NCBI GenBank assembly: GCA_011959285.1
Contig: BLLW01000004.1
Coordinates: 17,171 to 81,170, forward strand
Direction of reading: 5' to 3'
Length of the DNA: 64,000 nucleotides
DNA from: Lachnospiraceae bacterium
GTDB taxonomy: Bacteria; Bacillota; Clostridia; Lachnospirales; Lachnospiraceae
Numbering within the stretch: the first letter of the stretch is position 1; every line of letters starts with the position of its first letter. The notes under the pieces are model-generated. The model had not been told where the DNA came from and did no database searches. It saw only the letters and a program-made list of their open reading frames with translations. Shown one piece after another: positions 34,954 through 43,885 of the stretch. The translations under genes and the position numbers were made by a program.

Positions 34954-36462
34954 ATGGAAAATGTAATGAACATGATTGCAAAAGTGAATAGTGCCATAAA
35001 CAGTGTGGTATGGGGAATCCCTATGCTGATTCTGATTATCGGCACCGGTATCTACCTGACTGTGGGAATGAATTTTTTCCAAGTTACCCATATCGGGCAC
35101 TGGATGAATGAGACCTTTTTCGCCATTTTTAAGAAAAAGCATGTAACGGCACATACAGACAAAAATGAGACTTCTATCTCGCAGTTCCAGGCATTGTCAA
35201 CGGCGCTTGCCGCTACCATCGGTGTCGGAAACATTGCCGGAGTTGCCGGCGCCATCATAACCGGCGGCGCAGGAGCGGTCTTCTGGATGTGGCTTTCCGC
35301 GCTGTTTGGCATGATGACAAATTACTCGGAAAATGTGTTGGGGATTTATTACCGCCGAAAAAATTCTAAAGATGAATGGTCCGGCGGTGCCATGTATTAT
35401 CTTCAGGATGGATTAAAAGGGAAAAAAGTCATTGGCATCTTGGCTAAGCCCCTCGCCATCCTCTTTGCTCTCTTCTGCGTATTTGCCTCTTTTGGAATCG
35501 GCAATATGACGCAGGTACATGAAATCGCCAGCTCCCTACAGGATACCTTCAGCATTCCTCCCATTGCCACCGGAATCATCATGGCAGTGATTGCTGCTCT
35601 CGTTATTTTAGGCGGCATCAAGGCAATCGGCAGTGTAACCGAAAAGATTGTGCCTTTCATGGCATGTGCTTACATTTTGGGAACCATCATCGTACTTGTA
35701 ATGAATATCACCTCTGTTCCTACCGTGTTCAGTGCAATCTTTACCAACGCCTTCGGACTTCGTCCCATTGCCGGCGCTACCGTGGGCATGATGATCAAGC
35801 AGGCAATGACCATGGGCTTTAAGCGAGGTGTCTTCTCCAATGAAGCAGGACTTGGTTCCTCCGTCATGGTACATTCCGCATCAAATGTAAAGGAACCCAT
35901 CGTCCAGGGCATGTGGGGCATCTTTGAGGTGTTCTTTGATACCATTGTTGTCTGCACACTGACCGCCTTTACCATCTTAAGCTCCGGTCTAATCGATTTA
36001 GAGACAGGCGCTGTACTTACCGCATCCACCGGCGCTTCTCTTGTGAGCGAGGCGTTGTCAGAAGGTCTTGGAACCCTCGCTGGCGGATTTGTGGCCATTG
36101 CCATCTGCCTGTTTGCATTCTCCACCGTTCTGGGCTGGTCCTTCTACGGAACAAAGTCTTGCGAATACTTATTTGGCACCAAGGCAACCATTGTCTATAA
36201 GGTCATTTTCGTTGCCTGTATCATCTTTGGTGCAACTATGAGCTTTGACCTTGCATGGGCGATTGCAGATACTTTAAATGCACTTATGGCAATTCCGAAC
36301 CTGATCGGCGTCCTCGCCCTTTCCGGCACGGTATTTGCAATCACGAAAAATTATCTTGCCCGCAAGGTGACCAAGACAGATCCACAGGCAAAGCCTATGC
36401 TCTCCTTCGACCCTTCCATCCAAGAAATGCAGGAGCAGGCGCTTCCTAAGGAAGAAAATTAA
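34954..36462 (+). CDS. sodium:alanine/glycine symporter (AGCS family)
   Basis: Membrane amino-acid importer, 502 residues with about ten to eleven helices. Family motifs are visible: QFQALSTALAATIGVGNIAGVAGAI in shortened form (ALAATIGVGNIAGVA) near residue 80, GAVFWMWLSALFGM, MKRGVFSNEAGLGS-like (FKRGVFSNEAGLGSSVMVH) near 290, and FAFSTVLGWSFYG. It moves alanine, glycine or glutamine with Na+; the exact substrate is unclear. GAGGAG precedes ATG 34954. Single-gene unit with promoter, leader hairpin and terminator all visible. Confidence 0.93.
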   Translation: MENVMNMIAKVNSAINSVVWGIPMLILIIGTGIYLTVGMNFFQVTHIGHWMNETFFAIFKKKHVTAHTDKNETSISQFQALSTALAATIGVGNIAGVAGAIITGGAGAVFWMWLSALFGMMTNYSENVLGIYYRRKNSKDEWSGGAMYYLQDGLKGKKVIGILAKPLAILFALFCVFASFGIGNMTQVHEIASSLQDTFSIPPIATGIIMAVIAALVILGGIKAIGSVTEKIVPFMACAYILGTIIVLVMNITSVPTVFSAIFTNAFGLRPIAGATVGMMIKQAMTMGFKRGVFSNEAGLGSSVMVHSASNVKEPIVQGMWGIFEVFFDTIVVCTLTAFTILSSGLIDLETGAVLTASTGASLVSEALSEGLGTLAGGFVAIAICLFAFSTVLGWSFYGTKSCEYLFGTKATIVYKVIFVACIIFGATMSFDLAWAIADTLNALMAIPNLIGVLALSGTVFAITKNYLARKVTKTDPQAKPMLSFDPSIQEMQEQALPKEEN

Positions 36463-36470
36463 TACAAGGG

Positions 36471-36509
36471 AAAAAGGTTCCGAAGGACAAAATCCTGCGG
36501 AACCTTTTT
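36471..36509. terminator. bidirectional terminator after AGCS symporter
   Basis: AAAAAGGTTCCG / CGGAACCTTTTT with an inner AGGA/TCCT extension. A and T runs on both sides serve the convergent symporter and DUF1189-like genes. Confidence 0.85.
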
Positions 36510-36516
36510 CTTACTT

Positions 36517-37377
36517 TTAGTTCATCCACGAAAAATCATTTTTATTTTCTGTGCTGCCTCCGCTAAGATTACCCCCGCCCGGTGTGCCATCGGAAGTAAA
36601 CTCTAACGGCTTTTGCAACGTCTTCTCTTTCATCTTTTGTATTGCCATAATGATTATGAACACAGATATCCCAAAATTAAAGATGAAGAAAAATGGAATC
36701 TTAATGGGCAGAAAAGACACTGCCGCCTTTATAAGCAGTGGAAGTGTTCTGCTGTAAATCCCAAGCAAGTATAACTGTCCGAAGGTGAGCTGGTAATTCA
36801 TGCAGGATGCCGCTATCATCCCCATCAATGCCACAAAAATCACGCCAAGGAAGAAAAGCGCCGTCATCCAAAGAAATGCCAAAAGCATGACCACAGCAAT
36901 TGCCACATAAATATATGGCACCAATCCCATCAACTCGCTTTTCGTCAATTCCATATCTAAATCTGAATAATAAGCTTCAATTACCTCACCATCCGACTTC
37001 AGAATCATCTTCTCAGAATCCATCAGCCAGACACTGCTATACTCATACAGGGAGCTTTCAATATCACGAGCGTTTAGAAAAACTTCATCTGAATTGGCAG
37101 CAACCGCAATGTAGATACCCCCGTACTCATAAACAAATTCATCTTCTGCCCATAATCTTCCGTCAGACAACTCAAATTCCGGTATCAGCTCATCCATTTG
37201 ACCGGCAATACCCTTCGTCCCGTGAAACCGTGCAAAAGGGATTCCCACGGTTATCAAAAAGTAAATAAGCATCAGCAGCAGACCAAAGCCAAATACTTTG
37301 CCCTTTTTATTATTTAAAAATTCCTTGTAACTTTTATAGCTATAAATAGATAACACCATTTCCTTAAAAACATTCAT
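36517..37377 (-). CDS. DUF1189-like membrane protein
   Basis: 286 residues. The opening FKEMVLSIYSYKSYKEFLNNKKGKV-type stretch, first helix (FGFGLLLMLIYFLITVGIPF), an extracellular domain of about 110 residues (LIPEFELSDGRLWAEDEFVYE), then four to five helices in the second half match the DUF1189 plan. The C-terminus is polar, glycine-rich (GTPGGGNLSGGS). Function unknown; possibly envelope related. It follows the 157-residue membrane protein gene by four bases and has no clear ribosome binding site, so coupled translation is likely. Confidence 0.75.
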   Translation of the reverse strand: MNVFKEMVLSIYSYKSYKEFLNNKKGKVFGFGLLLMLIYFLITVGIPFARFHGTKGIAGQMDELIPEFELSDGRLWAEDEFVYEYGGIYIAVAANSDEVFLNARDIESSLYEYSSVWLMDSEKMILKSDGEVIEAYYSDLDMELTKSELMGLVPYIYVAIAVVMLLAFLWMTALFFLGVIFVALMGMIAASCMNYQLTFGQLYLLGIYSRTLPLLIKAAVSFLPIKIPFFFIFNFGISVFIIIMAIQKMKEKTLQKPLEFTSDGTPGGGNLSGGSTENKNDFSWMN

Positions 37378-37381
37378 AATC

Positions 37382-37855
37382 TTACACTAACCCCGTCAAC
37401 ATGAGCGCTACTGCAAATATGGCAATCACTGCCACTACCAATATTGCCAAATCCAGCAAAACTCTGACCACCACATTCATCTTCCTGTTAGAGGAAATAG
37501 ATACAGTCAGCATAATTCCAATAACTGCAAATGCGGCTCCCAATGCGCCGTTTAAAAAGTTCAGGCAATGAAGAACCACAAATATGTATGCCCACCCCGG
37601 CGTTTTGATCGGAACATACTCCTCACCGGTATCGCAATTCTTATTATCGATCACCAGAACAGAGCTATTCATATTTCTCAAATCCAAAAATGCCGTTTTG
37701 GAACCAAGAGGAAACTCATACTCTTCATGGATTAACCCGGTTTTCTTTCTATACTTCTTTAATTTGATGTCTTCCCCATTTACCAGCAGCTTTTTTCCCT
37801 TGAGCTCTAAGTTGTACATTTGCTCGTCAATCTTTACATTCCACAATTTACCCAT
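37382..37855 (-). CDS. hypothetical membrane protein
   Basis: 157 residues, not recognised. The N-terminal half is soluble and beta-rich (WNVKIDEQMYNLELKGKKLL, FLDLRNMNSSVLVIDNK). The second half has about three hydrophobic segments (WAYIFVVLHCLNFLNGALGAA, FAVIGIMLTVSI, LAILVVAVIAIFAVALMLTG). GGAG precedes ATG 37855. Two-gene operon with the DUF1189-like gene. Confidence 0.65.
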   Translation of the reverse strand: MGKLWNVKIDEQMYNLELKGKKLLVNGEDIKLKKYRKKTGLIHEEYEFPLGSKTAFLDLRNMNSSVLVIDNKNCDTGEEYVPIKTPGWAYIFVVLHCLNFLNGALGAAFAVIGIMLTVSISSNRKMNVVVRVLLDLAILVVAVIAIFAVALMLTGLV

Positions 37856-37890
37856 CGTTCTCTCTCCTCATAATAATTTTAATTTTTTAT

Positions 37891-37921
37891 AAAGGCTGTC
37901 CATATTACATGGGCAGCCTTT
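37891..37921 (-). terminator. terminator after fba
   Basis: AAAGGCTGCCCAT / ATGGACAGCCTTT, 13-position stem with one mismatch, followed on the minus strand by ATAAAAAATTAAAATT. Confidence 0.75.
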
Positions 37922-37949
37922 TGTTTCAAGTATACGTTCAAGATTGTTA

Positions 37950-38813
37950 TTAAGCCTTACCAATGGATCCGAAAATCTCCATCTTTTCTTTTACAGTAGC
38001 CTTGATTGCTTCAAAGCCAGGAGCAAGAAGCTTACGAGGATCAAATCCCTTGCCTTCTAAATCCTTGCCTGCTTCGATGTACTTACGTGTTGCTGCTGCA
38101 AAAGATAACTGGCATTCTGTATTTACATTAATCTTTGCAACGCCTAAGGAAATTGCCTTCTGGATCATTTCCGTAGGGATGCCTGTACCTCCGTGAAGAA
38201 CAAGAGGCATATCCCCTGTCAGCTTCTGGATTGCATCCAGCGTTTCAAAGGATAATCCCTGCCAGTTTGCAGGATATTTGCCGTGAATGTTTCCGATACC
38301 AGCAGCCAGGAAATCGATTCCTAAATCTGCGATAGCCTTACACTCATTGGGGTCTGCACATTCGCCCATGCCGATTACTCCGTCTTCCTCTCCGCCGATA
38401 GAACCAACTTCTGCTTCGATGGAAATTCCTTTTGCGTGTGCTGCTGCAACCAGTTCTTTTGTCTTTGCTACGTTCTCATCGATGGGATAGTGTGAACCAT
38501 CAAACATAACTGATGAGAAACCAGCCTCGATACATTTGTAGCAGTGATCATAGCTGCCGTGGTCAAGGTGAAGCGCTACGGGAACTGTAATATTCTGATC
38601 CTTGATCAGACCGTTCACCATGCCAACCACAACATCATATCCTCCCATGTACTTGCCTGCCCCCTCGGATACACCAAGAATAACAGGGGAATTGTTTTCC
38701 TGTGCTGTCAACAGGATGGCTTTTGTCCATTCAAGGTTGTTGATGTTGAACTGACCAACTGCATAGTGACCTGCTTTTGCTTTTTGAAGCATTTCTGTTG
38801 CTGATACTAACAT
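37950..38813 (-). CDS. fba: class II fructose-bisphosphate aldolase
   Basis: Zinc-dependent glycolytic aldolase, 287 residues. ALHLDHGSYDH carries the catalytic Asp and first zinc His; EAEVGSIGGEEDGV follows; zinc His residues are also in GIGNIHGKYP and VLHGGTGIP; KINVNTECQ binds the phosphate side. It could instead be a tagatose-bisphosphate aldolase, as the two families are very close; fructose-bisphosphate is preferred because the gene stands alone. A TATAAT -10 lies at 38858-38863 on the minus strand and GGAGG precedes ATG 38813. Confidence 0.92.
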   Translation of the reverse strand: MLVSATEMLQKAKAGHYAVGQFNINNLEWTKAILLTAQENNSPVILGVSEGAGKYMGGYDVVVGMVNGLIKDQNITVPVALHLDHGSYDHCYKCIEAGFSSVMFDGSHYPIDENVAKTKELVAAAHAKGISIEAEVGSIGGEEDGVIGMGECADPNECKAIADLGIDFLAAGIGNIHGKYPANWQGLSFETLDAIQKLTGDMPLVLHGGTGIPTEMIQKAISLGVAKINVNTECQLSFAAATRKYIEAGKDLEGKGFDPRKLLAPGFEAIKATVKEKMEIFGSIGKA

Positions 38814-38903
38814 TTTATTTACCTCCGTTAAATTTATAACATTCCTAATCGTTTCCTATTATACCCTATTCCTCAAAAAAATGGAATAATAATTCTACAA
38901 TTT

Positions 38904-39800
38904 TTAGTTGGGAACTTTGATATCAAGCGCCTGCATTTTGTTGTAGATTTCTACTTGGGTGTGTTTGCCTCCAAATTCTCCATCTAGTGTCCATGCAACT
39001 TCTTCCTCAGAAGTGATTTTAAGCGCCTTCGTTTTGAAACAATACATGCAGTCTGTATTGATATTACGGTTAACCAGCGCTGCCATAATTAAATTTAATT
39101 CAATTGGGTTGGCAGGTTTCTTAATCAGTGTGACCTCGAACTCTCCATCGTCCAGCTGCACGTATTTGCCGGTAATGCGCTTAAATCCGCCTACTGAAGT
39201 TGAGTTGGTAATCATACCAAACAGAAATTCTCCTTCCACGGAAAGTTCCTCGCTTTCTATCTTCATTTTGTATGCCTTAATAGCAGAAAGCCGTCGCATC
39301 CCTTCCAAAATATACGCCATATGTCCTAAAAGATTCTTAATATCCTGAGGCGTCTCATAAGATACATCCGTAAAAATTCCAAAGGCGGCAATATAAACAA
39401 AAAAATCATCTTTAAAGGCGCCTACATCACAGCTAAAGATTCTCCCATCCACAATTGCCTGGGATGCGCTTATCATATTTTTGGGGATGCGAAGGCTGTG
39501 TGCAAAATCATTGGTGCTTCCTGCCGGCACATATCCAATAGGAATCTTGCTTTCGCACTGCATCACTCCGGTTACCACTTCATCCAGCGTACCATCGCCT
39601 CCGCTGCACACAATGATATCATAATCCCCGCGCTTTTGTTCCTTTACCGCTGCCAGTCCATCCCCTTTTGCCTGAGTTGGATAAACCGTCACTTCATAAC
39701 CTGCCTTTGCAAAAATATCAATGATCTCCAGCAGTTTGCTCCTGATTCTTGCTTTACCGGCTTTGGGATTATAGATAAAAAACATCTTTTTCTTCTCCAT
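38904..39800 (-). CDS. YegS/DgkB-type lipid kinase
   Basis: Phosphorylates diacylglycerol or a similar lipid, about 298 residues. The diacylglycerol kinase catalytic motif is VCSGGDGTLDEVVTG (GGDGT, about residue 65). KMFFIYNPKAGKA opens the domain, GYVPAGSTNDFAHSL is the second nucleotide motif, and a late LDGEFGG segment matches the family. The start is set at ATG 39800 by GGAGAAGGG; a longer frame has no site and overlaps the preceding terminator. Likely a DgkB-like enzyme of phospholipid recycling. Confidence 0.9.
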   Translation of the reverse strand: MEKKKMFFIYNPKAGKARIRSKLLEIIDIFAKAGYEVTVYPTQAKGDGLAAVKEQKRGDYDIIVCSGGDGTLDEVVTGVMQCESKIPIGYVPAGSTNDFAHSLRIPKNMISASQAIVDGRIFSCDVGAFKDDFFVYIAAFGIFTDVSYETPQDIKNLLGHMAYILEGMRRLSAIKAYKMKIESEELSVEGEFLFGMITNSTSVGGFKRITGKYVQLDDGEFEVTLIKKPANPIELNLIMAALVNRNINTDCMYCFKTKALKITSEEEVAWTLDGEFGGKHTQVEIYNKMQALDIKVPN

Positions 39801-39846
39801 CGCCCTTCTCCCTTCAACATTTTTATTAAGCACCGTCATGTCAAAA

Positions 39847-39872
39847 AGGAGCAAAGCCTACGCTTTACTCCT
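39847..39872 (-). terminator. terminator of hprK-crh operon
   Basis: AGGAGTAAAGC / GCTTTGCTCCT, 11 pairs with one G-U, loop of four, followed on the minus strand by TTTTTGAC. Lies just after the crh-like gene. Confidence 0.85.
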
Positions 39873-39879
39873 GATTCGT

Positions 39880-40140
39880 TTACTTCTTTTCACCGCTTAA
39901 GTAATCTTCCATATCCTTCATTGCTGCCTGTTCATCGTTTCCGTTCGTAATTACCGTTATGTCTTCCCCGTTGTCTAATGCAAGGCTCATCATGCCCATA
40001 ATGCTCTTGGCGTTCACCTTCTTACCGTCTGTTTCAATGTAAACAGAACTTTCATGCTGGCTTGCCACCTGTACGAGCATTGCCACAGGTCTTGCCTCAA
40101 GCCCGCCATTTAACTGGATCTTAATAGACTTTTGAATCAT
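39880..40140 (-). CDS. crh: Crh-like HPr paralog with Glu at position 15
   Basis: HPr-fold protein, 86 residues. In normal HPr the active-site His15 lies in a GLHARPA motif and is phosphorylated by Enzyme I; here the same place reads GLEARPVAM, with Glu at residue 15. The regulatory site Ser46 in NAKSIMGMMSL is kept. This is the pattern of Bacillus Crh (Gln15), a carbon-catabolite cofactor phosphorylated only by HPr kinase. It lies at the end of the hprK-glcK-murB-rapZ-whiA run, as crh does in Bacillus (yvcJ-K-L-crh). It should not carry phosphate to PTS sugars but could bind CcpA after HPrK action. A separate PTS HPr would be elsewhere. Confidence 0.85.
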   Translation of the reverse strand: MIQKSIKIQLNGGLEARPVAMLVQVASQHESSVYIETDGKKVNAKSIMGMMSLALDNGEDITVITNGNDEQAAMKDMEDYLSGEKK

Positions 40141-40155
40141 AATATTGCTCCTCCC

Positions 40156-41028
40156 TTATCCCTTAATCTTCTCAGCTATCTCACTGAGCTTTCGTAATCT
40201 ATGGTTCACACCGGACTTGCCTACCGGTGGATTAAGGTATCCTCCTAATTCCTGAAGAGAACTTTCTGGATGTTCAAGTCTCGCTTCTGCCATCTGCCTC
40301 AAATTATCCGGCAGGTTTGACAAACCGTAATTTTTTTGTAAAAGTAAAATGTCCTCTATCTGTTTTCCGGCAGCATTTACCGTCTTCGTAATGTTTGCCG
40401 CCTCGCAGTTCACCTGCCTGTTGACAGAATTTCTGACTTCCTTCTCAATTCTGAGATTCTCGAGCAGCATCAAAGACAAATGCGCACCCATGACATTTAA
40501 AAGATCAACAATTCCTGCGCCTTCCTTTAAATATACCACATGGTATTTTTTCCGTCTGACTATTTTAGCCTCAATATCAAAACTCCATATCGTCTGTTGA
40601 ATCTGCGCCGCATGCGCCTCATTCTCACATACAAATTCCAGATGATAACCTTTCTTTGGATCGCTCATGGAACCAATGCATAAAAAAGCGCCTCGCAGAA
40701 AAGTTCTTCTGCAACAGCTGTTTTTTATAAGAAGCGGGTTGACCACATCCGAAAGTGGATGCATGTGTCCATCCTCATCGCAGACTTTGACGGCTTGTAA
40801 AATTTTTATCACATCATCATTTATAATAAAGGTTTTCTTCAATAATGTAAAGTACTTTCTGAAAGCAAACAGATTTTCTGACGAAATCCTAATTTCATCC
40901 CTGTTTTCTCCCTCCTCTTTGATTTTACATCCAAAATGGATAATTGCCGCCAATTCCGCCAGCTGACAATGCCTAGAACCTGGTATGACTTTTTCCAGTT
41001 CTTCCTTTACTTCCGATGAAAATGACAT
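40156..41028 (-). CDS. whiA: WhiA DNA-binding protein
   Basis: Cell-division/sporulation-linked DNA-binding protein with a degenerate LAGLIDADG-endonuclease fold and C-terminal helix-turn-helix, 290 residues. The opening SFSSEVKEEL, the CCRRTFLRGAFLCIGSMSDPKKGYHLEF middle (in parts: CCRRTFLRGAFLCIGS) and the C-terminal LQELGGYLNPPVGKSGVNHR match WhiA. AAAGGA precedes ATG 41028; 18 bases after rapZ. In Firmicutes it influences FtsZ ring assembly and chromosome segregation. Confidence 0.95.
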   Translation of the reverse strand: MSFSSEVKEELEKVIPGSRHCQLAELAAIIHFGCKIKEEGENRDEIRISSENLFAFRKYFTLLKKTFIINDDVIKILQAVKVCDEDGHMHPLSDVVNPLLIKNSCCRRTFLRGAFLCIGSMSDPKKGYHLEFVCENEAHAAQIQQTIWSFDIEAKIVRRKKYHVVYLKEGAGIVDLLNVMGAHLSLMLLENLRIEKEVRNSVNRQVNCEAANITKTVNAAGKQIEDILLLQKNYGLSNLPDNLRQMAEARLEHPESSLQELGGYLNPPVGKSGVNHRLRKLSEIAEKIKG

Positions 41029-41046
41029 AGTTCTATCCTTTACTTC

Positions 41047-41910
41047 CTACATGCCTTGTCCTACATCCCGATGCGCAATTTTTACACCGCAGCCTCCGCT
41101 GTTCTTGATGCGCTCATACAGCCTGTTCGCCAGCGTAACGCTCCTATGTTTTCCCCCCGTACATCCAATTCCGATAACAAGCTGATATTTTCCTTCTTTG
41201 ACATAGTTGGGAATCAAAAATGCAACCATGTCCGACAGCTTATCAATAAAGGTGTGTGCTTCCTGAAAACCCATCACATAATCCTGGACTTCTTGGTCAT
41301 TGCCCGTCTTGTACTTTAGTTCATCGATATAAAATGGATTGGGCAGAAACCTTACGTCAAAAACTAAATCCGCATCTGCCGGAATACCATGCTTAAACCC
41401 AAAGGACAGAATCGTCACCATAAGGCTGTTGTATTCTTCATTCTGGACAAAAATCCGTTCCAGCTCTTCTTTCAACTCTCTTGTCAGCAGATTCGAGGTG
41501 TCGATCACATAATCCGACTTGATCCTGATGTCGTTCAATATCGCTCTTTCTTTTTTGATGCCGTCCTCAATCCGTCCCCCCTGAGAGAGGGGATGCATTC
41601 TTCTGGTTTCCTTGTAACGCTTTAAAAGCGTCCGGTCACCCGCTTCCATAAACAGGATTTCAAAAACATAACCGTTTTCCCTTAATTTCTCCAATATCTT
41701 CTGGACATCTGCAAACGCTTGATCTGCACGTACATCCAGTCCCAAGGCGACCTTGCTCACTTCGCCTCCTGGTGTGGCAATCAACTCCACGAATTTTTCT
41801 ATCAAAGAAACCGGAAGATTGTCTACACAATAAAATCCGGCATCTTCCAACATCCTAAGCGCTGTACTTTTTCCGCCGCCGCTCATACCTGTTACTACTA
41901 CAAACCGCAT
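41047..41910 (-). CDS. rapZ: RapZ/YvcJ nucleotide-binding protein
   Basis: P-loop ATP/GTP-binding protein, 287 residues. Walker A is VVTGMSGGGKST at the N-terminus, followed by MLEDAGFYCVDNLP. The C-terminal domain has VIGIGCTGGKHRSVTLAN, the conserved RapZ signature. In enterobacteria RapZ is an RNA-binding adaptor for amino-sugar synthesis; in Bacillus YvcJ affects competence. GGAGG precedes ATG 41910. Tightly packed between murB and whiA. Confidence 0.95.
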   Translation of the reverse strand: MRFVVVTGMSGGGKSTALRMLEDAGFYCVDNLPVSLIEKFVELIATPGGEVSKVALGLDVRADQAFADVQKILEKLRENGYVFEILFMEAGDRTLLKRYKETRRMHPLSQGGRIEDGIKKERAILNDIRIKSDYVIDTSNLLTRELKEELERIFVQNEEYNSLMVTILSFGFKHGIPADADLVFDVRFLPNPFYIDELKYKTGNDQEVQDYVMGFQEAHTFIDKLSDMVAFLIPNYVKEGKYQLVIGIGCTGGKHRSVTLANRLYERIKNSGGCGVKIAHRDVGQGM

Positions 41911-41921
41911 GCCGCGCCTCC

Positions 41922-42842
41922 TTAAAAGTCACCCAGAAAAATCACTTCCGTTTCCAGGGCAACTCCAAATTTGTCCTTCACTTTCTCCTGCACTTCCCAA
42001 ATTACTTCCGCCACATCTGCCGCCGTGGCATTACCTGTATTTACAACAAATCCACAATGCTTTTCGGATACCTTGGCTCCGCCTATAGAGTAGCCCCGAA
42101 GTCCTGCATCCATAATCAGCTTTCCTGCAAAATATCCTTCCGGTCTTTTGAAAGTGCTGCCGGCGCTGGCAAACTCAAGAGGCTGCTTCTCACGCCGTTT
42201 TCCGGCAAGTTCCTCCATACATTGTGAAATTTCTTCTTTGTCTCCCGGCTGTAATTGTATCAAAACCTCAAGCACCACAAAGGGTCTGCGCTTGATAATG
42301 CTGGTGCGGTATCCAAATTCCATATCATCCCCACTAATGATCAGAACCTCTCCCTGTTCACTCAGCACCGTCACCTCTTTTACCACTTGCTTCATCTCAC
42401 CGCCATAAGCGCCGGCATTCATAACCACACCCCCGCCTATGGTTCCTGGAATCCCGGATGCAAATTCAAAGCCTGTAAGTCCACTTTCCTGGGCAAACCT
42501 TGCAATCTGGGATAAAAGCGCTCCGGCGCCTGCCCGTATGCAGTCGCCTTCCGCCTTAATGTCATTCATTCTGCTGCCAATCTGTAAAATAACCCCTTCA
42601 TATCCTTTATCCCCTACCAACAGGTTGCTTCCATTCCCTAGAATAAAATAGGGTACCTCTACTTCCTTAAGGTATGGAATGATTTTTACAAGCTGCCGGT
42701 ATTCACTGATTCGTATCAGACACCGCGCTTCTCCCCCCACGCGAAAAGTTGTATGCTTATACATCGGTTCATTTAACAGAATATCTTCTTCCGGCACATG
42801 AACACGCATAAACTCATAAATAGCTGAACCGTTTTTTTTCAC
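41922..42842 (-). CDS. murB: UDP-N-acetylmuramate dehydrogenase MurB
   Basis: FAD-dependent reductase making UDP-MurNAc for peptidoglycan, 306 residues. The FAD-binding region reads YFILGNGSNLLVGDKGYEG. FASGIPGTIGGGVVMNAGAYGGE and FEFGYRTS-like (MEFGYRTSII) are conserved. SAGSTFKRPEGYFAGKLI carries the catalytic Ser, so it is the short type-II MurB. The start codon is GTG 42842, with AGGTGAAGAG before it. Part of the hprK-crh operon. Confidence 0.95.
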   Translation of the reverse strand: MKKNGSAIYEFMRVHVPEEDILLNEPMYKHTTFRVGGEARCLIRISEYRQLVKIIPYLKEVEVPYFILGNGSNLLVGDKGYEGVILQIGSRMNDIKAEGDCIRAGAGALLSQIARFAQESGLTGFEFASGIPGTIGGGVVMNAGAYGGEMKQVVKEVTVLSEQGEVLIISGDDMEFGYRTSIIKRRPFVVLEVLIQLQPGDKEEISQCMEELAGKRREKQPLEFASAGSTFKRPEGYFAGKLIMDAGLRGYSIGGAKVSEKHCGFVVNTGNATAADVAEVIWEVQEKVKDKFGVALETEVIFLGDF

Positions 42843-42866
42843 CTCTTCACCTGCTATCCTAATTTT

Positions 42867-43823
42867 TTACTTGATATCACATACCATACTATCAGATATC
42901 AGTTTTGCAGCGCCGTAGATGCCCGCATCGTTTCCAAGCGTTGCAAGGGCAAATTTCACATCTTTGTTGGCGTGGAAAACATTCTTTTCATAGAAAGGTC
43001 TGATATAATCAAACAGGACTTCCCCTGCTTTCGACACACCGCCGCCGATTACAATGGTCTCAGGATTAATTACGCTGGCAATCACGGCAAGACCGTCCCC
43101 TAAATATTTTCCAAACTCCCTAGCAACTTCTATGGCAAGCTCATCTTTCATTTTTACACCGTTGAACACCGTCTTTGCAGAGACATCACCATTTCGGAGA
43201 ATACTGTCCTTATCGCTCTCCTGCAATTTCTTAAGCGCCAGCCTTTTGATTCCTGTAGCAGAAGCATATTGCTCAAGGCACCCTTTATTCCCACAGCCAC
43301 AGCTTTGCTCCTCGCTGTCCTGTACATGGATATGTCCAATCTCGCCACCAGCTCCACCGGCTCCGGTAAGTACTTTTCCTCCGATAATAATGCCTCCGCC
43401 TACGCCTGTGCCAAGGGTCACTACAATCAGATCGCTGCTTCCCTGACCGCCGCCCTTCCACATTTCACCTAAAGCTGCCACATTGGCATCATTTCCTGCC
43501 AATACAGGTATATGCAAAAGATTCTCTAATGTTTCCTTAATACTGAAAGTTCCCCATCCTAAGTTTACCGCTCTGTGAACAACACCATCATTGTCAATGG
43601 GACCTGGCGCACCTACGCCTATCCCTGCGATGTCTTCATCTGTAAGCTGTTTTTCTGCCATTTTCTCTTTGATGCTTTCTGCAACATCGGGAAGGATCTT
43701 ACTTCCGCCATCTTCTTTCCTTGTAGGGATCTCCCATTTCTCAAGAAGACTGCCTTCCCCATCAAAGAATCCCATCTTTACAGTTGTTCCACCGATATCT
43801 ACCCCAAAAATATACTTGCTCAT
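42867..43823 (-). CDS. glcK: ROK-family glucokinase
   Basis: Phosphorylates glucose with ATP, 318 residues. FGVDIGGTTVKMGFFDGEG is the N-terminal phosphate loop; VLAGNDANVAALGE carries the catalytic Asp; TLGTGVGGGIIIGGKV and the zinc-binding GEIGHIHVQD ... CGCGNKGCLEQYAS are the ROK signature (CxCGxxGCxE). GAGAGGG precedes ATG 43823. Its place between hprK and murB is typical for Clostridia. It supplies glucose-6-phosphate from sugars imported without PTS, for example by the mgl and maltodextrin systems here. Confidence 0.94.
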   Translation of the reverse strand: MSKYIFGVDIGGTTVKMGFFDGEGSLLEKWEIPTRKEDGGSKILPDVAESIKEKMAEKQLTDEDIAGIGVGAPGPIDNDGVVHRAVNLGWGTFSIKETLENLLHIPVLAGNDANVAALGEMWKGGGQGSSDLIVVTLGTGVGGGIIIGGKVLTGAGGAGGEIGHIHVQDSEEQSCGCGNKGCLEQYASATGIKRLALKKLQESDKDSILRNGDVSAKTVFNGVKMKDELAIEVAREFGKYLGDGLAVIASVINPETIVIGGGVSKAGEVLFDYIRPFYEKNVFHANKDVKFALATLGNDAGIYGAAKLISDSMVCDIK

Positions 43824-43885
43824 ATAAAAACCCTCTCTCTATCTTTATTATTTTTCTTGCGTTTTATTCTCTTTGTATTAAAAAA

